DNA of 64,000 nucleotides from Eucommia ulmoides (lineage: Eukaryota > Streptophyta > Magnoliopsida > Garryales > Eucommiaceae), in contig CM028335.1 in the NCBI GenBank assembly GCA_016647705.1, positions 2,728,001 to 2,792,000 on the forward strand, given 5' to 3'. A program made the position numbers and the translations under genes. Positions 1 to 10,693 of the stretch are shown here, one piece after another (position 1 is the stretch's first letter; each line of letters begins with the position of its first letter). The notes beneath the pieces were generated by a model. It made no database searches, had not been told where the DNA came from, and saw only the letters and a list, made by a program, of their open reading frames with translations.

Positions 1-239
1 ACAATGACAAAGATGATGGACGTTAAAAGATCGAAGAATATGAAGAACCTAAGAAAAATAACTCAGGTTAAATTTTTACTCTTAATGTATCCCAATTAGG
101 ATCACACATGACACAAAATATTTTTTTACAATTATGTGTATTTTTTATAGGATCCTAATTAGTTAACATATTTGCTCCAATGTGTAATTAAAAAAGAAAT
201 ATTAATTTAAGAAAGATAAATGATGAAAATTGAATTTAA

Positions 240-2236
240 GTGTTAGTTGAATTAACTGAGAAAAGAAATCGGTTAAAGGGGCAAAAACGTCAGAGAAAAT
301 GGATTAAAAATGAATTGAGGAAGAAATATAGCATGTTAGGTCAACTGTGGTGTGTGAGAGGTCGACCTATGACAATTAAAAGAACTCCCAGAATCAGTAG
401 GTTAATAGACAGGTCGACTTATGAAAACTCTCTGGATTGGTAAGTTGACAGATATGTCGACTTATGAAAACTCTCTGGATTGGTAAGTTGACAGATATGT
501 CGACTTATGAAAACTCTCTGAATTGGTAAGTTGACAGATAGGTCGACTTATGAAAACTCTCTGAATTGATAAGTTGACAAATAAGTCGACTTATGAAACT
601 TCCTGAATTAGGAGGTTGACCTATGCCTTATTGTAAGTCAACTTATGGTTTGTTTTAGGATTTGTGGAATTTTGGGATTTATTCAAATGCTAGCCGTTTT
701 ATGGTTAAGATGTGAGAGATATCTTAGGGATTTAATGTTATTTAAGATATGCAACTAATATTTAAATATCCCTATAGATTTGATACATGAAACTAAAGTG
801 TTTTTCAAATTGGTCCTTTTAATACTTCATATTTTATCGATTTGTGTTTGAAATTTTTTTGAGGGATTAAATTGAATGTTTTGAAGGCTATAATTAAGTC
901 AAATATACCTTAAATGAGATATAATGATATATGAGGTCTATATGTGCTTTTTAGATACTTATCATTTGAAAAATAGCCGTTGGAGAGCTTGTTTCAATTC
1001 CCTATATATAAACTTGCGGATTTCACATAAAATACAATAATATCAAGAACTATTCAGTTCCTAAATTTTTCTAAGAGCCATCATTATGATATTATTGTGA
1101 GAGATCAAATTGTAAGATCTATTGATAAGAAGTTCTTGAGTTAAAATGTTGATTGTATTAGCGTCACCGATCTAAGCTATCTTGCAATATTACGTCCATT
1201 TTATTCAGTGTTTTCCTGGTGAAATCTTTCCAAACTATTAGTTTTTATTGCTTATTTATTTTTTTATATTTGCTTGGTTTATAAGATTTTGATAAAATCA
1301 TTTTTGTACGTTAAAAGCATAAAAATATTTTTAAACGATTTTTTTTGTGAAAATCTGATTATGTGCTAAATTGTTTGCTACCCGTTTTCTATTATAATCA
1401 GATTTTATTTCCTCACTTTATTTCTATCATTAATATTGAGACATTAATTGAGTTCAAATTAATCTGAGGTAGTAAAAACTCCGAGTGGGAAGAACTTATC
1501 AATTTTTGTAATTGATAGGTTGTGTGCTGATTAGATACTATTGGAAGTATTTAATCGGGGGTAGGTGGTTTCAATCTCTTCCGGTAAAGAGATGAGGTTT
1601 TGATATTTGCCTAGAGTACAAAAAGATTAAGGGGTAATTCTTCCTGACTAGAATTAAAATTGTTAGTGAATTGTAAATGTTCCATCCTTACCTAGGATAG
1701 GGATACTTGGAGTGATTGTGAGGTTTGATTCTTAGCCTAAGGTATAAAAGAATTAGATTTGATCCTTAACCTGTGAAAGGATTAGGTTAGTCTTGTGTCT
1801 AGGAAAAAGATAAGGTTATTCTTGAGTTTGAAAAAAAGAAAATGTTAATCTTTAAATTGTGAAAAAGATAAGGTTATTCTTGAACCTGTGAAAAAGAAAT
1901 TTGTAAAGGTTGATTTTGAGCATGTGTAAAGAATCATTGTGTAAAAGTTTGGTTCCTACCTGTTAAAAGAATCTTAAGTTTAGTGGGTGCAAATCTCCAT
2001 GAAATTCGGAGGACTGAATTAGCCAAAAGTAACTTGGTGAACCAGGATATATCGTGGTGTGCTACTTTATTTACTTTACTTATATATTGTGATTTGGTGT
2101 GTACCTAGTTGATAATATATTTCCGCTGCTATAAAGAGATAATAATTAATTTAGGATTAAATTAATTATTTGAATTTTTGAAGTATTATTATTTGGATTA
2201 AATTTTATCACTACCCAATTCACTCCCCTCTTAGAT
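240..2236 (+). mobile_element. Decayed LTR-retrotransposon-like sequence
   Basis: No host gene is visible here. The stretch has the look of a Ty1/copia-type long terminal repeat. A 43-bp tandem array lies upstream, a TATA-like CTATATATAAAC sits near 1003-1015, and the region ends in the CA-rich tract AATTCACTCCCCTCTTAGA near 2217-2235. That tract resembles the 3' end and leader of many plant copia LTRs (from memory of such elements). A coiled-coil reading frame follows at once. No second LTR copy is in the window, so the boundaries are inferred and could be off by hundreds of bases. The alternative is unclassified intergenic DNA. Confidence 0.35.
413..626. repeat. 43-bp tandem repeat, about five copies
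   Basis: The motif GTCGACTTATGAAAACTCTC recurs at 413, 456, 499, 542 and 585, an exact 43-bp period. Each unit also carries TAAGTTGACA. The last unit drifts, and a related GTTGACCTATGCC follows near 613. The SalI-type GTCGAC palindrome is conserved in every copy. Arrays of this kind are common in U3 regions of plant copia LTRs, which fits the surrounding call. Confidence 0.85.
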
Positions 2237-3148
2237 AACTCACTAGGCCAACAGATGAGTTAAACGTTGTACTAACAGGACAAAAAAATCATTACAATAA
2301 GACCGTTTCGCAGCTAAAATCCAAGACAACATCGTTGGAAAAGGAAAAGGACGCGTTACTTATCGAGATGTGCGTTCATGATGTCACACAAAGACATAGA
2401 GATCCGCCCGTCAATGTCGAGCTTGAATCTCTGAGAAAAAAGTGCAAGGATCTCGAGCTTGAAATAAAGGTGTCGTAACAAATAGTCAAAGAAATGAAAT
2501 AATCGCAGAAGGCTAGGCATAGAAGCTAAATTTCCAAAATCAATAAGATTGCGGGAAAAAACAGATTCCTACAAGAACAACTCGACAAATGCTGGTGCAA
2601 GCGAACCTCCCCCATATTAGTGTTGAGATTGTACCAAAACATCCCCATGTTGCTGAACGTTCTGTGCCGAATGCAGATACGTCCAAATGCAATTCCCCCG
2701 TCAACGCTAAAACTGCACACCAACCAACCCCTGTTTGTGAACATTCCACGTCAAAGGCGAGTACATCCAAACGTGGCTCCTCCTCTAGTTCTGATTCAAG
2801 GCACCTTACCAGCTGCAACAGTTTAAAAGCAGAGATTAGAGGAGTCCACAAAAACATTTCAATTGTAACCAATGGAGAATACTTGAGAGTCATCATGGAG
2901 ATTGATGCGGAAGAAGTTGCAAATTGCTACTCGAAGATTGCCCAAAGAATCACAGATTCAAACCATGGATCGATGATTGCAAGAGAATGGTGATTCAAGT
3001 TACACCGATAGACGACAACCAATGTGCTGACAACATGTCGAATGTAGGAGCGAATTTTGGAGAAGATTTTAAGTTTAATCCCCCCAAGGAAATGACAAAT
3101 ATGTTGTTAAGGGAAATAAACCGTAAAACACTTGATAGGTGCCCATAG
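2237..3148 (+). pseudogene. Broken gag-like (coiled-coil) reading frame
   Basis: An open frame without its own ATG runs from about 2237 to a TAA near 2478. It reads as a lysine/glutamate-rich coiled coil (for example LEKEKDALL and LESLRKKCKDLELEI). The frame then meets stops at the TAA, a TAA near 2500 and a TAA near 2527, and later coding-like sequence shifts frame, with stretches open at 2589-2993 and 2924-3148. Coiled-coil gag segments of this type occur in plant copia elements, and the position just after an LTR-like end suits that. No zinc knuckle, protease or reverse transcriptase is visible. It could instead be a decayed host gene. Confidence 0.3.
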
Positions 3149-3278
3149 TTTTGTGTAGTTTTCTTATGTATAAAAGAAAAATGCGAACAAACAATGATGT
3201 CTAATATCCAAAATCATTAAGATCGTTTTCAATTTGCGTGATTGAAACAAATGTGAAATTTAAAGGATCAAAAGAAAA

Positions 3279-3637
3279 AGGACAAATTACATTTTTGATA
3301 ATCCTATTTACAGTGTAGTTTTTATGTAGCCCTCTAACTCATTTTTTCTTCTTCAAAGTGATCCTCTTTTTTGTTTCTGATTTTCTATGTAACTCTTCTG
3401 CTTCTAAGTGACGTTGATTTGGAAGAAAAAGAAAAAAAAAAAAAAAACATTTTCACCCCTAATTATGGCACGCACATCTTAGCACTGAAATTTTGTCCAA
3501 ATTGACACTAATTAGAGACAGAAGGGTTATATAGAAAAACAACAACAAAAAACAAAGTCCACATTAAAAACACATAAGTTGGAGAACAAAAAAAAAACCA
3601 CGCTACAAATAGAAAGACCAGAAATGTAATTTGCCCA
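3279..3637. mobile_element. Foldback MITE with ~145-bp inverted ends
   Basis: The left end GGACAAATTACATTTTTGAT and the reverse complement of the right end (GGGCAAATTACATTTCTGGT) match, and similarity continues inward for about 145 bp with A/T-run length differences. The ends nearly meet, so the element is almost all inverted repeat. Long terminal inverted repeats suggest a Mutator-like MITE, but I could not fix a 9-bp target duplication. Confidence 0.6.
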
Positions 3638-3649
3638 AACAAACATATT

Positions 3650-4439
3650 AGAGAGAGAGGGGGGGAGAGAGAGAGTCTACCATCACAATGTAATAACACT
3701 ACATGCTTCAATATTTTAGCTAAGTAATAAAAAAAGAGGGTCTTGTTTAGGCTAATCAATCAAAATACAACACCTACACTCTTCATATAGAAATTAGAAG
3801 TTCACTTTTAATTAAAAAGAAATTAAAAATATATATGCAAAATCTCTCAGTTCTACTCGTGAGAGGATCAATATATTTAGTACTGAAAGATCAATACTTT
3901 CTCGAGTTAGTTCAATGTCGCCTCCACGGTGTAGGAAGAATATCCTGCAAAGTCGAATATATTTTTTCTTTCAAAAAAATTGAAATAATAATAATTTTTA
4001 TTTTTGCTAACATAAAATGGAATTGAATATCCCGGCCCCCACCCATACTTCTGCTTGTCCTATTACTCGTAGGGCATTAACAGACGTTTCCACTGCACCT
4101 ATTCAATATACATACACAAAAGTTTATAGTGCAAATCAGATTGAAAAAATATCTTTAGTTAAAATTTGAAAAAAATAGAGGGTTAAAATTGTTTACTAAA
4201 AATTCGCCGGGAGGGGGGGGGGGGGTTAATAAAAATCATGAACCCCGCCCTAGATTAGAACGGGTCTAAAATCCATAGTGTTAAGATCCTACGCGCCAAT
4301 CAACCCAAACCCGAAACATCAAATTTGAGGGTCGGGGCTCCAATCCCATAAACACCCCTATAGTTTTGGTTCTACCATATAAAGGAAAACGATAAAAATG
4401 GGATTTTCAAAATTACCTTTTTCTTCAGCCGATGGCTAA
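3650..4439. other. Gene-free stretch
   Basis: This is the region downstream of the RNA-binding-protein stop codon and would hold its 3' UTR. It contains a GA-rich tract at 3651-3676 and a poly-G run near 4209-4226. No open frame in it looks like a protein, and no RNA gene is seen. Confidence 0.5.
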
Positions 4440-7400
4440 TCATTGCTTTGGATAATAATACGGATAACCGCCCATTCCGGCTGGTGGTGCCGGCAAATGT
4501 CCACCGTCTTTCATTACAGCAAATTGAGGGTATGGAGTTTGAGGGGCGGTTAGGTATGGGGCAGCTGCAACAGGCGGGTTCAAATAGGTGGAGCTAGGAT
4601 ATGGTGGTGGCAAAGGTTGAGGATAAGTATAGCCGACAGGGGTAATATTGGAATTTCCTTTTCCGGGTTGCAGGTATCCGGGTGCAACGGGTATCGGTAC
4701 AGGAACCACGGGCGGAGGTATTACTTGGGTTTGAACCGATTTAGGCTTGCTGTTATCGGCAATCTTGACTGTGATGCCTCTCCCCTACACAATCAAGAAA
4801 GAGCACAAGAAACCCTTAAAATGCAAGTAAAAATATATTTGAAATAATAATCAACAATTAAATTTGTTATCATTTGCAATTTACTATTCGTCTAATCCAC
4901 TCGGTATAATAGTTTTTTGAAAAGTCCAATAATTCTGTCAAAAGTCCAAAGCCATTGTACGTCATAAAAGTTACTGCAATTTTTTACATGGAAAAATTAA
5001 AGTGACTTTTAAGTAGTACAGTAACTGTGGACTTTTGAAAAAATTATTGTAGCGCGTGGACTTCATGAACTTAAATTTTAGGTTTATGGACTGTTCACTA
5101 AATCCCCCCCAAAAAAATAAAAAAAAATCTCTTTAGGAAGTATTTGGAGATCTTATTTTTAGTAGTATTTTGAAATTTCAAAGAATTTTACAAATTCCTT
5201 TCCAAAGCAGCCAAATAAGGAATTTAAACTTATGAAGCCAAATAAGAAATTTAAACTTATGAATCTTAGAAATCCCTTATCAAAATCAAATTGCATCCCA
5301 AAAATCCTTCACCCAAACAAACCCTATACTTTAATTTGAAGGAAGAAATTGTTCGAGAAACACAAGAATCAACATGTATGCATCACATGAAAATGAACAA
5401 AGATGCTGCATTTTTAATTACATATAAGCAGCGAATTTGCATACCCCGAGAGCCTTTTGTGGATCATCGAGAGCCTTCTTTGCAGCCTCCACCGTCTTGT
5501 ATGTAATGAAGCCATACCCGCTTCATACGAGACATGCAAAAGAGCAAAAGAAAAAAAATAAAAAATAAAAAAATTTGGCGTCGACCTTATAATTCTTAAA
5601 TTTCTTGACAAAATAAGAGATAATTAGGTGTAATATACCGGGATTTGTTTGTGTCTTTGTCATATGCAACGGAGCCCTCTTCTATTTCACCATGCCTTGC
5701 AAAAAAGTGGAGCAACATCTCAGATGTTGTATCTGGCGACAAACCGCCAACATAAAGCTTTCTTTGGGCTTGATCGGGTGTAGGACTCGTGCTATTTAGG
5801 CCCTCAGAAGCGAGATTACAAACAGCCATTCGTCCCTGATAGGAAAAAAATTTAGCAAAAAGAACGAAAATTGCACGTAGAAAATTTCATATACATGCCA
5901 ATGCATCAATTGAACAAATTAAAAAATTCATGTTTATTTTCTAGAAATCTTAAATGGGTCAATACAAATTTGTTCAAATAGAAATTCAAAGGTTAAATAT
6001 GACTCTCATAGATAAATTAAAATGCAATTTATCCCTCTTTTTAGAAATTATAAAAGGGTTCGTACAACCTTGTTCAAATCGAAATTCAAAGGTTGATTAC
6101 GAACTATGAAATACGAATATAGCAGAAGATTGTACGGCGAGAAAATTGCATCTACATGTGCATAGAAGACCCATAGAAGCACCAATGAGAAAATACAATT
6201 TAGTCTAGTGTGGGGACTACTAGAAGGAAAAGTAAGTCTAAGAAGACTTGGGATGAGACTATCACAAATGATTTGATGACATCAAACTTGATTGAGGGAA
6301 GGGCCCTTGATCGATCTCTATAGCGTAAACGGATTCGTGTAGCTAACCCTATTTAAATGGGATAAAGATTTAATTGTTATTGTTGAGAAATTCGAAGGTC
6401 GACTGTGAACTATGAACTATAAATATGATCTTTAAAGGAAAGTGTTAATAGAGAAGGTACACTTACATCGATCATTTTGGTCGGTGCTTTCAAAGCTTGA
6501 TGAGCAGATTCCATATCCTTGTATGTAATAAATCCATAACCTCGTGATTTTCCTGTTGTTTTGTCAACAATGACCGCCCCCTCCTCTATTTCACCGTGCA
6601 CTTCAAATGCCTGAACACAAACACAGCTTAAAGAAGTTCAATTACATAATACCTAAAAGAGTAATAGTCGTCCGAGTGAAAATATAAAACTTTAAACAGC
6701 ATCAAATGAAATATACGAATTTTCATACACGGGACGATCGTTTACTTAAATATTGTTCATAGATATATTCTAGGGGAAGGTCATCACACTACGGAGAAAA
6801 CACGATTAACAATCAGCAAATGCACTCACAGCACACAAAGTTTCTGTAGTAGTATTCCAGGCTAAACCACGAACGAAAAGCTTTCTGTGGGCAGGATCAG
6901 CTCTTGCAATACCTCTAATTTCCTCAGCAATAGAAGGATATTCCAAACCTCTTTACACACCAAACATGCAAACAAGCACACATGCAGAATGTCAATTATC
7001 ACCACACACTTGACCCAAGCACAATATCTGCACATCACATGCAATTTTAACTCGTTCGCCAAAATAAAAACACTTGAAGGTCCACGCAAGCATGCACACA
7101 CACAAAGACACACACACACACACACACACATATATATCGAGACATATTTTACATTTGAGATATTTTTGACACATTTTCAACCGTTCATTTAGACTTTGTT
7201 GACAAAGTAAATAGAAAACTCGAAAAATTCATGGACAAAAAGCGTTGAGTAGGTTGTGCGGCATTTGCGTGTTGAGTCACATTTGGCCACACAATACTTT
7301 AACCCGCTTAGACGCACATAACCTACTGCACAATGTGGAGTTGCCTGTTTGCTTTTAGCTAGCACAACGTTCCGACCTACTGCACAACACAACGTTTTAG

Positions 7401-8324
7401 TTGTGCTTACTTTATAACAACTCTTAAGCGACCTTCGGTCACTCCTGCCGAACTAGCGTTCTTGACGCATAACATGCGTTGCTTCTGTTGCTTGCTTCTA
7501 CGCTTAAGCGTTACCTAGTGCACCTCTAGCCTCTCCACATGTCAACCTAAAAAGCGTAGGAGGGGACGGTGCATAGTCTGCCGAAGATGGACTTGGGGAA
7601 GAAAGGTTTGACGCAACATGTCCACAAGTGCTAAACAAAAAGTCCGTTTTGAAGGGTGTCGGCTAAGCCATAAAATGAGTATTACAAGGTCATTTCTGAA
7701 GTTCCGGCAAGACAGAATAAAGTGGGGAAATGCACGGAAAAAGACGACTATCAGAAGCTTAAATGTCTTTGCTCATTTAGTTAAATCTACCTCCAGCAGC
7801 AATTCTACAATTAAGCTATACTTTTAGCACTGTAAAATCCAACCATGTCAAATCCTTCCATAGGTTTAATCGCTATCTTAATATCACTTGATAGGGCTTA
7901 CTGCTAGCAATGTCCAAAAGCACTAGCTAGAGCTCAAATTCCAATTCAACAGAAACCTAGAATTGCATTAACGATTCAAATCAAAACTATGCAAATCGCA
8001 CGAAAACTGATCTCGGAAAATTACGTGTACCAAGACGCGATTTACAGCTCCGGCCTCCGAGAAATTGGAAAAAGCGAAAGCACAAACAACGAAACACCGA
8101 ACGTAAACACATATATCGATGAATTCAAATTAAACAAGAAAATTCAAACAGGAACATCAATTGAAACGTTAAAGAAAAAAAAAAACCTACAGCCTCGCGA
8201 GCAGATCAACCAACTGGCTTCTAGCGAGAGGGTCAAGCAGCGAACGCAACTCCTCCTGCGAAGAAGTAGAAGAAATTTGCCCGTTTCCAGATTCTTCCAG
8301 CTTCCTCTTCTTCAAATCCTCCAT
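4440..8324 (-). CDS. Two-RRM RNA-binding protein, UBA2-like (UBP1-associated protein 2 family)
   Basis: A six-exon gene: 8324-8191, 6950-6830, 6610-6467, 5835-5639, 5520-5445 and 4784-4440. All joins have GT-AG borders and keep phase, giving 338 residues. The N-terminus is basic (MEDLKKRKLEE) and followed by a short helical segment. RRM1 (about 67-145) shows RNP2 KLFVRGL (68-74) and RNP1 KSRGYGFITY (106-115). RRM2 (about 158-233) shows RNP2 KLYVGGL (159-165) and RNP1 KSRGYGFITY (197-206). The tail after residue 235 is rich in Pro, Tyr and Gly and ends PYYYPKQ. This order matches the plant UBA2 group, nuclear hnRNP-like proteins that bind U-rich RNA and stabilise transcripts. The start is the first ATG of an exon opening the conserved KKRKL motif; the 5' leader is CT-rich. 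Introns hold an RTE-like fragment, a CA microsatellite and a MITE. Exact paralogue identity is uncertain. Confidence 0.88.
4890..5102. repeat. MITE family A copy (TTTAGTGAACAGTC ends)
   Basis: The right end carries CTTAAATTTTAGGTTTATGG followed by ACTGTTCACTAAAT. The middle is a near-palindrome around AAAGTCCAAAGC...GTGGACTTTTG. The same pattern recurs near 15.3, 21.4, 35.9, 49.2, 49.8, 52.6, 54.9 and 62.9 kb. This copy lies in the last intron of the RNA-binding-protein gene and has a worn left end. Confidence 0.6.
6230..6387 (+). mobile_element. 3'-terminal fragment of an RTE-like LINE
   Basis: The plus-strand frame reads KKTWDETITNDL, then LIEGRALDRSL, a stop, and KRIRVANP. This resembles the C-terminal tail of plant RTE-type reverse-transcriptase proteins (TWxEaIrkDL...LtxdmaldR...WR.RI.vaDP). 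It then ends in GTAGCTAACCC...TAAAGATTTAATTGTTATTG, the TTG-type 3' tail shared by plant RTE LINEs and Au-like SINEs. It sits antisense inside intron 3 of the RNA-binding-protein gene. Confidence 0.55.
7110..7130. repeat. (CA)n microsatellite
   Basis: About ten CA units followed by a short TA run, preceded by imperfect CA units from about 7096. It lies in the long first intron of the RNA-binding-protein gene. Confidence 0.9.
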
Positions 8325-8596
8325 TTTCTCAAGCTTTTTCCCTCCCTCTCCCTCTTCCTCTCTCTATCTACTCCACTGCCGCTCCTGTCTGTGTGTGTGT
8401 GTATCAAGCTTGAAAATGGCGCTGGTTGTAATCTGATTCGATTGGGCTGACTGAACTGGTATTTGGGTTGGGCTTATTTGGGATCAAATTTTGATTAAGC
8501 CCAAATTTGAGGCATGTGAATAGGGTTGTAAACAAGCCGAGTCGTTCGTGAACTACTTGACCTCGCTAGAAAATAATTTGTTCAAAGTTCATTCAT

Positions 8597-8967
8597 TTAG
8601 ATAGTGTTTGGTTAGTGTTTCTATTTTTTTGTTTCTACTTTCAATAAACTGGTCTGAGATGGGATGAGATGAGAATTTTGTTTTCACTTTAAAGTATTCT
8701 GAAAATAGAAACATATTTAGTGATGACCATTGTCCTGAAACTGTTTCTTTTATTTTATGAGAACATAAACAAGAAACATGTTTGCTTGCAACATTTGTTC
8801 TTTTTTTTCTTCTTCAAATGCATGGTGGCTGATGTGGTGGTGGCGGCGGCCGGTGAAAATAGTGCCCAGAATTTTGGAAATAGAAATGTGTACAAAAATG
8901 CGTTTATGTATATTAATTCCCAAATTTTGAGAGTGGAAACAGAAACAATAACCAAATGGGGCCTAAT
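8597..8967. mobile_element. Harbinger-type MITE, ~365 bp
   Basis: The left end GATAGTGTTTGGTTAGTGTT and the reverse complement of the right end, GGCCCCATTTGGTTATTGTT, are inverted repeats. Both continue into TTCT(A/G)TTT. Flanks are TTA on the left and TAA on the right, one base from a perfect TWA duplication. A related element is at 14576-15050. The surrounding sequence (from about 8521, AGGGTTGTAAACAAGCCGAG) looks like part of a second, older MITE into which this one inserted. Confidence 0.55.
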
Positions 8968-9648
8968 AAATGAATCAAGATCAAACGTTTATTTGAACTC
9001 GTTTATTAAATAAATAAATATCATATTTTTGAGCTCGACTTGTTTGTGAATAACTCGAGTAATATAAAATTAAAATATTTTACTATATTTTTTAATATTA
9101 AAAAAAATAGTAAAATAGACTGGTGAATTTTTTTAATAGTATAATATTATATATCTAATAATTATTTAATTGTATCCTTTAACATTTGTATTTAATTGAT
9201 CATTTTTTTTTATTTACTATTTTTTTTACACATAAATTAAAAAATCAATATAGTGGATTGGGCCCATAATAGAGATCATGATGAAGATATGTCTAGAGGC
9301 CCACGCTCTTTTGTTGGGCCCACAACTTCCGCGTCATTGGGTCAGGCATCGATGACGCCATAAGCGTGTTCTTTAAATAGATTCATGATCAGATAGTCTC
9401 TCTCACTTTTTCTTGCCAAGTAAAAAATTATAAATACTCCAAGCGTTCAAATTCCTATACATTGAGTTAAGAATTATTTTCACTTAATACTTACTCTCAC
9501 ATCGAAGGCTCTTCATCGAGATCTACACTCTCGGTGTAAGAATTTGTGCAGGTTTATTCAACGCAAGAAGCAAAGGATGGCGGAGACTTTTCATTAAATT
9601 ATTGCGGTCCCAATCTTGGGTATCATCATATATAATTAAAAAAAAAAA

Positions 9649-10527
9649 AGTATATGTCATTAATCTCTCCTATCATTTTGCACTATACCAGATACATTCC
9701 TTGTCATTTTATAAATACCAGAGACCTCCCTTGTCTTTTTGCTCAAACACCACTTATCTCCCTTATTGATTAAAAAATAATATTTTTTTTTATTATAATA
9801 CCAATTTTATCATTGACTATTTAAAAAATAATTAAATAATAAAAAACTAAAATACATAAACCTATAATTTATATATATTCATCGCCACATCCTACCACCG
9901 CACCCAGCGCCGCCGCCACCCACCCAACACCACCTCCCGCCGCCGCCGCCGCCGCCATCCACCCCCGCTGCCACCCTCCGCCACCTCCTACCTCCACTTC
10001 CTACTGCCACCACCATCTACCACCCTCCGTCACCTCACCGCCGCCACCCACCACCTCCCACCGCCACTACCCACCCCCATTTTAAAAAATTATATATATT
10101 TTTAACCATTTCATTTAAAAATAAAATAAAAATTAACCATTTTATTAATCATTTTTTCTCTCTCTCTCTCCGGTAGTGGTGGGGGTTGGTAGTGGTGGTG
10201 GTGGGTAGTAGTTGGGCGGTGGGAGGTGATGGAGGGTGGTGGGTGGTGGTGGCAGTGGGAGTTGGGTGGTGGCAGTTGTGGTGGGAGTTAGGTGGTGATG
10301 AGAGGTAAATATAATTATTTAAAAAATTAAGGGTAAAAAATATAATTTTAAAAATATAGGGATGGTTAATGAATTTTTTTTAAAAAAATAATGTAAAGAC
10401 AATTTTGTTCAAATGGAGGTAAGTGGTGTTTGAGCAAAAAGACAAGTGAGGTCTCTAGTATTTACAAAATGACAGGAGATGTATCTGATATAGTACAAAA
10501 TGATAGGGGAGATCAATGAATATACCC
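9649..10527. mobile_element. Long-TIR element, copy 1, with (CCACC)n/(GGTGG)n core
   Basis: About 130 bp at the left end (including AACACCACTTATCTCCCTTA) is the inverse of the right end (rc AACACCACTTACCTCCATTT). Shared inner motifs are TCATTTTGCACTATA and CTTGTCTTTTTGCTCAAAC. The core holds a CCGCCACC-rich strand at about 9890-10075 and a GGTGGTGG-rich strand at about 10170-10300, so the core also folds back. A 9-base ATTAAAAAA lies on each side but in simple sequence. A second copy is at 32450-33282. Mutator-like or foldback class is likely; there is no transposase. Confidence 0.65.
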
Positions 10528-10693
10528 ATTAAAAAAATGAAAACACTCACGAGTATATATAATTTACTTCAAACTCTACAGTAAAAACTGTAAATTTCAC
10601 TCAAACTGTTAATTCTCACATTTTTCTTTCCTTTTTTTTTTTAAATTACAATTTAATCATGAAAAATTAACTAATTTTGGAACGAAAAAGTGT

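Noticed and set aside
413-626. CRISPR-like spacing of direct repeats
   Set aside because: Repeats are contiguous 43-bp tandem units without unique spacers, in a plant genome.
2540-2896. Minus-strand frames of 72 and 118 residues
   Set aside because: They are antisense to the gag-like plus-strand sequence and show no domain character.
7103-7180. Cysteine/valine-rich short frames
   Set aside because: They are translations of the (CA)n/(GT)n microsatellite in an intron.
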